In this document: in pieces, positions 1-6,106 of the stretch
Position numbering within the stretch: position 1 is the stretch's first letter
How the letters are laid out: every line of letters begins with the position of its first letter
The notes under the pieces: generated by a model
Databases searched by the model: none
What the model saw: the letters and a program-made list of their open reading frames with translations, nothing else
Told to the model about the DNA's origin: nothing
Origin: Bacteroidales bacterium UBA3382
GTDB taxonomy: Bacteria > Bacteroidota > Bacteroidia > Bacteroidales > UBA932
NCBI GenBank assembly: GCA_002358965.1
Contig: DEPW01000078.1
Location: forward strand, 2,273 to 8,904
Direction of reading: 5' to 3'
DNA: 6,632 nucleotides
Made by a program: the position numbers and the translations under genes

Positions 1-1826
1 GCCCGTGTCATGGCCACGTTCATGCGCCTCAGCTCATGAAGGAAACCGATATTGGAGTTCCTGTTGGAACGCACAAGGCTTATGATGATTACATCTCTTT
101 CCTGGCCCTGGAAACCGTCCACGGTATTGATTGAGACCGAACTCCTTATGCTTTTCAGGAAACGGTTGCGCGAAACGAGTCCCCTCAAACAGGACACCTG
201 GGCCTTGTACGGGGATATCAGTCCGAAATCGATATGCTCGGAACGGATCTTCTCAACGCCGAGAGGCATAGCATAGTTTTTAAGAGTTTTCATGGCAAAA
301 TCCGCCTCCCCTTTGTTAAGACGCCCCGTGCCGTCTGATGTGGGCTGCTCGGAAAAGCCGCATTCGCGCGTATCTATCCACATCATCGGAAGTCCGAATG
401 CCGATACGCTCCGCGCGCCTATCTGCGGAGCCGCAGTCAGACGGCCGTCGTAGAAGAAGAAAGAGCTGAACCGCATGATCTGCTCGTTCATGCGGTACTG
501 CATAGTCAGCATGCTCACGCATTCGGGTTTGCTCTCGGCGACATGCTCCATCAAAGTCCTGCCAAGCCCGGCATCCAGAGCTTCCGTACATTTTACCGTC
601 GGCGGCAACTGATGATGGTCTCCGGCGAAAATCACCCTGTCGGCCTTAATGACGGCTATCCATGAGGCTGCTTCAAGCGCCTGAGCGGCTTCATCTATGA
701 AAAGCGTACTGAAACGCCTGTTGAACAACACTTTTGAAGCTGCGCCGGCAAGAGTGCAGGCGACTACCCTGGCGGAATCGAAAACCCCGTCAGTGATCAG
801 ATACTCGAGCTCGTCGGACTTTCTGCGCAATTCCCGAAGACGCCCGGACACTTCCGTGCGCCTTCTGCCTCTGGCGGCTTTCAAAGCGGACGAGCACTCG
901 CGGATGGAACGACGGACATTCCACAGCAAAGGATAGTCCGGATGGTCCTCGAAGCGCTTTTCGAATGTGCTGTCCATCACCTTGTCGTCTATCTTGACGG
1001 GATTCCCCACCCGGAGTACCGGAACTCCCCTTTCCATGAGTTTCAGGCACAGCCAGTCGACGGCGGCATTGCTCTGGGCGCAGACCATCACCTGGTTTTC
1101 CCTGAACAGGGTTTCGTGGACAGCTTCGACAAGCGTCGTAGTCTTGCCCGTCCCCGGAGGGCCGTGCACGATAGCGGCGTCCTTCGCGGCGAGTATCGAA
1201 TTGACCGCGTCTTCCTGAGAGCGGTTAAGCCACGGGAAAGACTGGCGGACAAGGGATTCCCGTTTCCTTGCCGGAACAGGGCCGAGCAGGATGTCCCTGA
1301 GCTCCGCAAGCCTGTCGTCCTTGGCGGCAATCACCCTGTCCATGGCCGAAAACATCAGCCTGTAAGTGGTTTCGTCAAAAGCGATCTGGATTCCGAGACT
1401 GTCTTCGCTCCGCAAAGCCGACGCCGCAGATTCGCCCGGGAGGACGATCCCCATCGTATCCCTGTCCACGAAATTTACCGTACACTGGTATTTCAGGAAG
1501 ATTGTCCTTCCGCGCCCGTCGACGACGAAAAAACGCACCGGATTCCCGTATTCGAAACGGCTTTCGGCTTCATCCTCCGCTTCCCCGGTACCGGAAGCGT
1601 CTCCGGCCTTCGAAACGACGATCACATACTGGTCAAGCGAATTGTAATAGGATTTCCCGACCGAAAGCGGATAGCGGCAGATTCCCTTGTCGATGCGCGA
1701 GCGCAAAGACAATTTCGACATCTCCTCCTCGCTTTGTGCGAGATCGTAGCGGTATTCCTTCTGCAACAGTTCCTTGTACCGCTGAAGATGGGCGACGGGG
1801 TCCGACCGGTTCGTGCTGTCAGTCAT
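1..1826 (-). CDS. UPF1/IGHMBP2-like superfamily 1B helicase, 3' end cut by window edge
   Basis: This is a predicted ATP-dependent DNA or RNA helicase of the UPF1-like SF1 group, probably cytoplasmic; its exact substrate is not known. Translating the minus strand from ATG 1824-1826 gives 608 residues with no stop before the edge. An N-terminal region of about 200 residues, probably the beta-barrel/stalk part, precedes the motor. Helicase motifs appear in order: Walker A HGPPGTGKT with K228, motif Ia around VCAQSNAAVD, Walker B FIDEAAQ with D378 and E379, motif III GDHHQLPP near 403-409, motif IV QYRMNEQ at 443-449, motif V TVDGFQGQERD from T568, and motif VI RRMNVAMTR ending at residue 608. 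From memory, Bacteroidales homologues run about 630-650 residues, so only a short C-terminal tail is missing. No Shine-Dalgarno is visible, but a TAnnTTTG-type box lies 25 bases upstream. A terminator separates the gene from clpB, so it is probably its own transcription unit. No nuclease or other accessory domain is visible. Confidence 0.93.
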   Translation of the reverse strand, partial: MTDSTNRSDPVAHLQRYKELLQKEYRYDLAQSEEEMSKLSLRSRIDKGICRYPLSVGKSYYNSLDQYVIVVSKAGDASGTGEAEDEAESRFEYGNPVRFFVVDGRGRTIFLKYQCTVNFVDRDTMGIVLPGESAASALRSEDSLGIQIAFDETTYRLMFSAMDRVIAAKDDRLAELRDILLGPVPARKRESLVRQSFPWLNRSQEDAVNSILAAKDAAIVHGPPGTGKTTTLVEAVHETLFRENQVMVCAQSNAAVDWLCLKLMERGVPVLRVGNPVKIDDKVMDSTFEKRFEDHPDYPLLWNVRRSIRECSSALKAARGRRRTEVSGRLRELRRKSDELEYLITDGVFDSARVVACTLAGAASKVLFNRRFSTLFIDEAAQALEAASWIAVIKADRVIFAGDHHQLPPTVKCTEALDAGLGRTLMEHVAESKPECVSMLTMQYRMNEQIMRFSSFFFYDGRLTAAPQIGARSVSAFGLPMMWIDTRECGFSEQPTSDGTGRLNKGEADFAMKTLKNYAMPLGVEKIRSEHIDFGLISPYKAQVSCLRGLVSRNRFLKSIRSSVSINTVDGFQGQERDVIIISLVRSNRNSNIGFLHELRRMNVAMTR

Positions 1827-1851
1827 TTTCGGGATTTGTGCTATTTTCCTG

Positions 1852-1859
1852 CAAAAATA
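1852..1859 (-). promoter_or_regulatory. Candidate -7 promoter box for the helicase gene
   Basis: On the minus strand these bases read TATTTTTG, a full match to the Bacteroidota -7 consensus TAnnTTTG. The box lies 25 bases before the helicase ATG and directly after the T-run of the clpB terminator. No clear TTTG -33 box is found 19-21 bases further upstream, where the sequence lies inside the terminator hairpin. A full match to an octamer this AT-rich could be chance. Confidence 0.4.
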
Positions 1860-1863
1860 CGAC

Positions 1864-1899
1864 AAAAAAACTTCCGGCAGCCATAAAGACCGCCGGAAG
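1864..1899 (-). terminator. Intrinsic terminator downstream of clpB
   Basis: An inverted repeat of eight perfect pairs (CTTCCGGC at 1871-1878 with GCCGGAAG at 1892-1899, 13-base loop) is followed on the minus strand by seven T residues (1864-1870). It starts about 25 bases after the clpB stop codon. The shape is that of a rho-independent terminator and would end the clpB transcript before the helicase gene. Confidence 0.88.
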
Positions 1900-1924
1900 C
1901 CGCGTAAAAGAGAATAACAGACAA

Positions 1925-4075
1925 TCAATTCCTGTTAGATACCTCTATCTTGCCGTCCCTGACATCCACCATGACGGCAGACTCCTTGGTTATCCTGCCT
2001 TCGAGGATGCCTTTCGCGAGCAGGTTGACAAGCTCTCTTTGGAACAACCGCTTGATAGGACGCGCACCGTATGCCGGATCATATCCTCTGGTGCTCATGT
2101 AATCCACGAACCTTTCGGAAAAATCTATGTTCACCCCGCTATGTTCGAGACGGCCCGCAAGTTCCTTCATCTGGATATGCAGGATGTCCTTGATATCCGA
2201 TTTGGACAACGGTTGGAACATGATGATTTCATCTATACGGTTAAGGAATTCGGGCCTTACCGTCTGTTTGAGCACATCGACCACCTTCGCCTTGCACTCG
2301 GCAAGCATCGCCTGACGGCCTGCCGCATCGGAAGGCAGACGGCCGATGTAGTCCTGGATAATCTCCGCCCCTACATTCGAAGTCATGATCAGGATGGTGT
2401 TTTTGAAATCGACAGTACGGCCTTTGTTGTCCGTCAGACGGCCGTCGTCAAGCACCTGCAACAGGATGTTGAACACATCCGGATGCGCCTTCTCTATCTC
2501 GTCCAGCAGGACAACCGAATAAGGTTTACGCCTTACTGCTTCGGTAAGCTGGCCGCCCTCGTCATATCCTACATATCCCGGAGGCGCACCTACGAGACGG
2601 CTGACCGAATGCCTTTCCTGATATTCGGACATATCTATTCGCGTAATCAGGTTCTCGTCATTGAACAGGAACTCCGCAAGAGCCTTTGCAAGCTCCGTCT
2701 TGCCGACGCCGGTCGTACCCATGAACAGGAACGAGCCTATGGGCCGCTTTTCGTTCTGGAGACCTGCCCGGCTCCTCCTTACGGCATCCGAGACGGCCCT
2801 TATCGCCTCATCCTGCCCTACTACACGCTTGTGCAGTTCCTCCTCCATCCTGAGAAGCTTTTCCTTTTCGCTCTCAAGCATCCTTTTCACAGGAATGCCC
2901 GTCCACTTGGCCACGACTTCGGCTATGTCTTCAGGCGTCACCGATTCGTTGATCAGATGATGCTCGTCAGAAGCCATCTCGGCACTTAATTCGTCTATGC
3001 GTTTCTGTGTCTGGGCCATCTTGCCGTACCGTATCTCGGCAACCTTGCCATAATCGCCGGATCTCTCCGCGGACACCGCGGCCAGCTTCAGATCTTCCAT
3101 ATCCTGCCTCTTGCGTTGAAGTTCGGACAGGCGGTTCTTTTCCTTGTCCCACTGTTTCATCAGCACATCGCGTTCCGCCACAGCTTCCTTGATGGAGTCT
3201 TTCAGCTGCTCTATTTTCAATGACGAGCCATCGCGTTTGACCGCCTCGCGCTCTATTTCGAGCTGGCGTATCCTCCTGTTGAGCTCATCTATCGACTCCG
3301 GGACCGAATTCATCTCCAGCCGGAGCTTGGCGGCGGCCTCGTCTACAAGGTCGATTGCCTTGTCCGGAAGAAAACGGTTGGTGATATACCTGTGCGAAAG
3401 CTCCACTGCCGCTATGATGGCATCGTCTTCGATATGGACTTTGTGATGGTTTTCATACCTCTCCTTCAACCCCCTGAGGATAGATATCGACTCGGCAGGG
3501 GAAGGTTCGTCGACCATGACCATCTGGAAACGCCTTTCCAGAGCCTTGTCCGTCTCGAAATATTTCTGATACTCGTCGAGGGTTGTGGAACCTATAGCCC
3601 TCAGCTCGCCTCTGGCCAATGCAGGTTTGAGGATATTTGCGGCATCCATCGCTCCGGATGTTCTCCCGGCCCCGACAAGCGTGTGGATTTCATCGATGAA
3701 CAGGATGATCTCGCCTTCGCTGTCGATTACCGCCTTTACCACGCCTTTAAGCCTTTCCTCGAATTCGCCCTGATATTTCGCACCGGCTATCAGCGCGCCC
3801 ATATCGAGCGAATAGATCCTCTTTGTCTTAAGGTTTTCCGGGACATCCCCGCTAACGATCCTTTCCGCTATGCCTTCCGAGATCGCAGTCTTGCCCACGC
3901 CCGGTTCGCCGACGAGGATAGGGTTGTTCTTGCTTCGCCTGCTGAGGATCTGGAGCACCCTTCTGATTTCCTCGTCACGGCCTATCACGGGATCCAGCTT
4001 GCCCTGGGAGGCCTTTTCGTTCAGATTCGTGGCGAATCTGCCGAGTATTTCCATATTTTCTTTAGTCATATTCAT
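1925..4075 (-). CDS. clpB: ClpB-type protein disaggregase lacking the N-terminal domain
   Basis: ClpB (Hsp104 family) is a hexameric cytoplasmic AAA+ machine that threads aggregated proteins through its pore together with DnaK. The 716 residues start almost directly at AAA module 1: Walker A GEPGVGKT with K62, pore loop AKYQGEF with Y101, Walker B FIDEIHT with D128 and E129, and arginines R181/R182. A coiled-coil middle domain of about 125 residues (roughly 255-380) identifies it as ClpB rather than ClpA or ClpC. AAA module 2 has Walker A GTTGVGKT with K459, pore loop GYVGYDEGG with Y501, Walker B LLDEIEKAH with D525 and E526, sensor-1 N567, R613 and sensor-2 GARPIKR (R672). No ClpP-binding IGF-type loop was noticed. 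Family members are usually about 860 residues with an N-domain of about 145; here that domain is absent. The ATG has a good Shine-Dalgarno, and an in-frame TGA lies seven codons upstream, so the short start is not an annotation error. It is transcribed alone between two terminators. No CIRCE heat-shock element is visible. Confidence 0.96.
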   Translation of the reverse strand: MNMTKENMEILGRFATNLNEKASQGKLDPVIGRDEEIRRVLQILSRRSKNNPILVGEPGVGKTAISEGIAERIVSGDVPENLKTKRIYSLDMGALIAGAKYQGEFEERLKGVVKAVIDSEGEIILFIDEIHTLVGAGRTSGAMDAANILKPALARGELRAIGSTTLDEYQKYFETDKALERRFQMVMVDEPSPAESISILRGLKERYENHHKVHIEDDAIIAAVELSHRYITNRFLPDKAIDLVDEAAAKLRLEMNSVPESIDELNRRIRQLEIEREAVKRDGSSLKIEQLKDSIKEAVAERDVLMKQWDKEKNRLSELQRKRQDMEDLKLAAVSAERSGDYGKVAEIRYGKMAQTQKRIDELSAEMASDEHHLINESVTPEDIAEVVAKWTGIPVKRMLESEKEKLLRMEEELHKRVVGQDEAIRAVSDAVRRSRAGLQNEKRPIGSFLFMGTTGVGKTELAKALAEFLFNDENLITRIDMSEYQERHSVSRLVGAPPGYVGYDEGGQLTEAVRRKPYSVVLLDEIEKAHPDVFNILLQVLDDGRLTDNKGRTVDFKNTILIMTSNVGAEIIQDYIGRLPSDAAGRQAMLAECKAKVVDVLKQTVRPEFLNRIDEIIMFQPLSKSDIKDILHIQMKELAGRLEHSGVNIDFSERFVDYMSTRGYDPAYGARPIKRLFQRELVNLLAKGILEGRITKESAVMVDVRDGKIEVSNRN

Positions 4076-4084
4076 GTTTTTCCG

Positions 4085-4091
4085 TCTCCTT
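4085..4091 (-). promoter_or_regulatory. Strong Shine-Dalgarno site setting the clpB start
   Basis: The minus strand reads AAGGAGA here, nine bases before the clpB ATG at 4073-4075. It supports initiation at that ATG rather than at a lost upstream start. It is unlike the other leaders in this window, which are AT-rich and have no such site. An earlier ATG at 4095-4097 is out of frame. Confidence 0.7.
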
Positions 4092-4106
4092 TTTCATTTT
4101 TATTTT

Positions 4107-4114
4107 TAAATCTA
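4107..4114 (-). promoter_or_regulatory. clpB: Weak candidate -7 box for clpB
   Basis: The minus strand reads TAGATTTA, seven of eight positions of the Bacteroidota -7 consensus TAnnTTTG, 31 bases before the clpB start codon. A CTTG lies 16 bases further upstream, which is closer than the usual -33 spacing. It is the best promoter candidate I see in this gap, but the call is weak. Confidence 0.28.
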
Positions 4115-4129
4115 CCGGACAACATCCTG

Positions 4130-4140
4130 ACAAGACTTGT
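4130..4140. repeat. Short palindrome upstream of clpB
   Basis: ACAAG-A-CTTGT is a perfect 11-base inverted repeat with a one-base centre. It lies about 55 bases before the clpB start and just upstream of the candidate -7 box, where a regulator could bind. It is not the HrcA CIRCE element. A palindrome this short can arise by chance. Confidence 0.3.
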
Positions 4141-4171
4141 TCCCAAACGGAAAAATTGCCATAATGGCACG

Positions 4172-4199
4172 AAAAAAGGCCGGAGTCCGCCTCCGGCCT
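4172..4199 (-). terminator. Intrinsic terminator downstream of rsmI
   Basis: A nine-pair GC-rich hairpin (AGGCCGGAG at 4177-4185, five-base loop, CTCCGGCCT at 4191-4199) is followed on the minus strand by a T-run (4172-4177, sharing its first base with the stem). It lies about 27 bases after the rsmI stop and ends the two-gene operon before clpB. Six T residues at 4203-4208 on the plus strand could let it work in both directions, but no plus-strand gene leads into it. Confidence 0.9.
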
Positions 4200-4225
4200 G
4201 ACTTTTTTGCAGTCTTCGCGGCATA

Positions 4226-4954
4226 TCACCCCTGCTCCGGCCTGTATTTGTTTTTCGACCTTCCCGGCTCTTTTACATGCTCGGGGGCGCCGGACACGAC
4301 TATCACTATCTCGCCTTTAGGCTCGTTTTCGGAAAAATGCGCCGCAAGCGAGCCAAGGGTGCCGCGAACCGTCTCTTCGTGAATCTTCGTCAGCTCGCGC
4401 GAAACGGAAGCCTGCCTGTCGGCTCCGAAGACTCCGGCCATCTGCTCCAACGCCTTTGCAAGCCGGTACGGGGATTCATAGAAAACCATCGTCCTGCGTT
4501 CGTCCTTCAAGGCTTCCAGACGGCTTGCGCGTCCCTTCTTCTGGGGAAGAAAGCCCTCGAAGACAAAACGGTCCATAGGGAAACCGCTGTCTACCAATGC
4601 CGGAAGGAAGGCGCACGGTCCGGGCAGGGTTTCGACTTCCACTCCTTTCTCCACGCAAGAGCGCACGAGCAGGAATCCCGGGTCGCTCACTCCCGGCATC
4701 CCGGCGTCCGAAACCAGGGCGGTGTCCAGTCCCGAGGCTATCCTCTCGCTTATGTATTCGGCGGTACGGTGTTCGTTGAACTTGTGGTGGGACTCAAGCT
4801 TAGGCGCCGTAATGCCGTAATGCCTGAACAGCACCTGCGAAGTACGGGTGTCCTCGCAAAGTATCAGGCCCACGCTTTTCAGGACTTCGACTGCCCTGAA
4901 AGTCATGTCGCCGAGATTGCCTATCGGCGTAGGGACTATGTAGAGTTTCGCCAT
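4226..4954 (-). CDS. rsmI: 16S rRNA (cytidine-1402-2'-O)-methyltransferase RsmI
   Basis: RsmI uses S-adenosylmethionine to methylate the 2'-hydroxyl of C1402 in the decoding centre of 16S rRNA, acting on the small ribosomal subunit. The 242 residues show the tetrapyrrole-methylase-like fold of the family: VPTPIGNLGDMT near the N-terminus (7-18), EDTR at 34-37, SDAGMPGVSDPG at 82-93, PGPCAF at 111-116, FEGFLP at 132-137, FYESPYR at 158-164, SRELTKIHEE at 185-194 and GEIVIVVSG at 214-222. It is shorter than the E. coli enzyme (about 286 residues), and the extra C-terminal region of that enzyme is replaced by a short basic tail. The start ATG lies three bases after the stop of the upstream coiled-coil gene, so the two are almost certainly co-transcribed and may be translationally coupled. 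A strong terminator follows. Confidence 0.96.
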   Translation of the reverse strand: MAKLYIVPTPIGNLGDMTFRAVEVLKSVGLILCEDTRTSQVLFRHYGITAPKLESHHKFNEHRTAEYISERIASGLDTALVSDAGMPGVSDPGFLLVRSCVEKGVEVETLPGPCAFLPALVDSGFPMDRFVFEGFLPQKKGRASRLEALKDERRTMVFYESPYRLAKALEQMAGVFGADRQASVSRELTKIHEETVRGTLGSLAAHFSENEPKGEIVIVVSGAPEHVKEPGRSKNKYRPEQG

Positions 4955-4957
4955 ATC

Positions 4958-5416
4958 TCAACCGAGTTTGCGCCTTGCGGCCATCATGAAACGGTATACC
5001 GTATCGGAAGACAGATCCCAGTCCGGATGTTCGGCCGCCACATAGGCGCAGAGTCCGTCCAGACCGTCCATAGCGTTTATGGCAAGCACCGCATTCTGGA
5101 AAGCCACAGGATCCCCCGAAAACAGACTGTTGATGAAAAGGACCCTGTCGTTAAGCGTAACGGCGCTCCGCATGTCGGAGACAGCAGACCCCGGACGGTC
5201 GGTACGCCAGGCATGGGACGCGGAGGTTTCCTCACGAGGGATTATTTCAAGCTCGGGAAGGTCGAACAAAGGCATGTCGTCCTCAATCCATTCGCTGTCT
5301 TCGTTTTCCATCCTGCCGAGCGCCTCCTCCGCCTTCGATATGCGTTGTTCCATCTCCTCGACGAGGCGTTTGAGCGAAGCGATTTCGGCCCTGACGACGG
5401 ACAAATTTTCTTTCAT
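4958..5416 (-). CDS. Uncharacterised coiled-coil protein in operon with rsmI
   Basis: I do not recognise a named function. The 152-residue product has three visible parts: an N-terminal heptad-like helix (about 3-36, rich in Glu, Lys, Arg and Leu) that should form a coiled coil; an acidic, proline-containing linker (about 37-80, including EDSEWIEDDMPLFDLPELE); and a C-terminal helical block (about 86-152) with LNDRVLFINSLFSGD, AINAMDGL, HPDWD and a basic RFMMAARRKLG end. From memory, a similar C-terminal pattern (LND-x-FLF, LF-x-GD, a Trp, then RRK/RRF) occurs in hypothetical Bacteroidales proteins, so it may be a conserved domain; I cannot verify this. No signal peptide or membrane segment is seen, so it is probably cytoplasmic. 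The frame stays open upstream to 5833, but that part is antisense to tdk. The ATG at 5416 is preferred because it opens the coiled coil and follows an AT-rich promoter region. The stop is three bases before rsmI. Confidence 0.82.
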   Translation of the reverse strand: MKENLSVVRAEIASLKRLVEEMEQRISKAEEALGRMENEDSEWIEDDMPLFDLPELEIIPREETSASHAWRTDRPGSAVSDMRSAVTLNDRVLFINSLFSGDPVAFQNAVLAINAMDGLDGLCAYVAAEHPDWDLSSDTVYRFMMAARRKLG

Positions 5417-5434
5417 AATCTTAAAAACATTGTT

Positions 5435-5442
5435 TAATTTTG
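5435..5442 (+). promoter_or_regulatory. tdk: Candidate -7 promoter box for tdk
   Basis: The plus strand reads TAATTTTG, a full match to the Bacteroidota -7 consensus TAnnTTTG, 35 bases before the tdk ATG. No clear TTTG -33 box is present; the expected position falls at the start codon of the divergent coiled-coil gene. The position in a 61-base divergent gap makes a promoter here very likely even if the exact box is uncertain. Confidence 0.5.
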
Positions 5443-5455
5443 TTTTCGCAAAAGG

Positions 5456-5463
5456 CAAAGTTA
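5456..5463 (-). promoter_or_regulatory. Candidate -7 promoter box for the coiled-coil/rsmI operon
   Basis: The minus strand reads TAACTTTG, a full match to TAnnTTTG, 39 bases before the ATG of the coiled-coil gene. Its -33 region would fall within the first codons of tdk, and no clear TTTG is seen there. Together with the tdk box it forms an inverted pair centred near 5449. Confidence 0.5.
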
Positions 5464-5477
5464 GAAAAATTAAGAAA

Positions 5478-6083
5478 ATGTTTACGGAAACACCTAAAAA
5501 AAGCGGAGCAATCGAAGTCTGCTGCGGTTCGATGTTCAGTGGAAAATCTTCGGAACTCATAAGGCGCCTGTCGCGTGCGAAAATCGCCAAATTGCGCGTC
5601 ATGTCGTTCACTCCCGCGATGGATACGAGATACAGCACTTTCGAGGTCGTCAGCCACGACGGGCTGCATATCGAGTCGATAGCCGTAGACGAACCTGTCG
5701 AAATACTGAGACAGGCCCAGAATGTAGATGTCGTAGGCATCGACGAGGTGCAATTCATGGACGAAAGCATAGTGGAGGTCGCCTCAAGGCTTGCCGACAG
5801 CGGCATCAGGGTAATCTGCGCCGGCCTGGACATGGACTATACCGGAAAGCCTTTCGGCCCGATGCCGAGGCTGATGGCCATAGCCGAACATGTCACAAAG
5901 CTTCATGCGATATGCGTAAGGTGCGGCGACCCGGCCAACAACAGTTTCCGCACGGCAGACTCGGACGAACTCGTGATGCTCGGGGAGAAAGACGCCTACA
6001 TACCGCTTTGCCGCCATTGCTTCAACGAATTGATGAAAAAGCGCAGCAGCGCGGACATCTTCAAAGACACGGAAAACGAATGA
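5478..6083 (+). CDS. tdk: Thymidine kinase, type II (TK1-like)
   Basis: Thymidine kinase phosphorylates thymidine to dTMP with ATP in cytoplasmic nucleotide salvage. The 201 residues are a full-length TK1-type enzyme: P-loop GSMFSGKS at 17-24 with K23, SHDG at 59-62, GIDEVQF at 87-93 with the presumed catalytic base E90, AGLDMDYTGKPFGPMP at 115-130, and AEHVTKLHAICVRCG leading into the lasso region. Four cysteines, C146 and C149 with C178 and C181 (CVRCG and CRHC), form the structural zinc site. The frame is open further upstream to 5079, but that part is antisense to the coiled-coil gene. The ATG at 5478 places the P-loop at the normal distance from the N-terminus and follows an AT-rich leader without a Shine-Dalgarno. 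The gene is divergent from the rsmI operon and convergent with the CoA ligase gene. Confidence 0.97.
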   Translation: MFTETPKKSGAIEVCCGSMFSGKSSELIRRLSRAKIAKLRVMSFTPAMDTRYSTFEVVSHDGLHIESIAVDEPVEILRQAQNVDVVGIDEVQFMDESIVEVASRLADSGIRVICAGLDMDYTGKPFGPMPRLMAIAEHVTKLHAICVRCGDPANNSFRTADSDELVMLGEKDAYIPLCRHCFNELMKKRSSADIFKDTENE

Positions 6084-6106
6084 TCATGGAAGCGGCAGAA
6101 CGGCTG

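Noticed and set aside
436..451. A 16-base sequence repeated at 2433-2448, resembling a DNA uptake sequence
   Set aside because: Both copies encode the peptide DGRLT within conserved parts of the helicase and ClpB. The similarity to the Neisseria uptake sequence is coincidental, and only these two copies are seen.
942..1886. A 314-codon open frame on the plus strand opposite the helicase
   Set aside because: The product has no recognisable domain, and the opposite strand carries all SF1 helicase motifs in order.
1502..2989. A 495-codon open frame on the plus strand across clpB and the helicase start
   Set aside because: It is antisense to clpB and crosses the intergenic gap and terminator. 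Its translation shows no family motifs, while the minus-strand frame has every ClpB motif. The openness is a by-product of codon use.
4076..4225. Remnant of the ClpB N-domain upstream of clpB
   Set aside because: The gap is filled by a terminator, a palindrome and an AT-rich leader; no frame in it resembles a Clp N-domain repeat.
5413..5430. A five-codon upstream open frame whose TGA overlaps the coiled-coil gene ATG
   Set aside because: In AT-rich leader sequence this is easily chance, and there is no ribosome binding site or other support.
4277..5437. A 386-codon open frame on the plus strand opposite rsmI and the coiled-coil gene
   Set aside because: It spans two real minus-strand genes and their junction, and its product shows no family resemblance.
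5079..5477. Possible N-terminal extension of thymidine kinase to 334 residues
   Set aside because: The extension is antisense to the coiled-coil gene, and the P-loop is already at the normal distance from the ATG at 5478.
5417..5833. Possible N-terminal extension of the coiled-coil protein to 291 residues
   Set aside because: The extra 139 residues are antisense to tdk, look like a low-complexity mirror translation, and would run through the divergent promoter gap.
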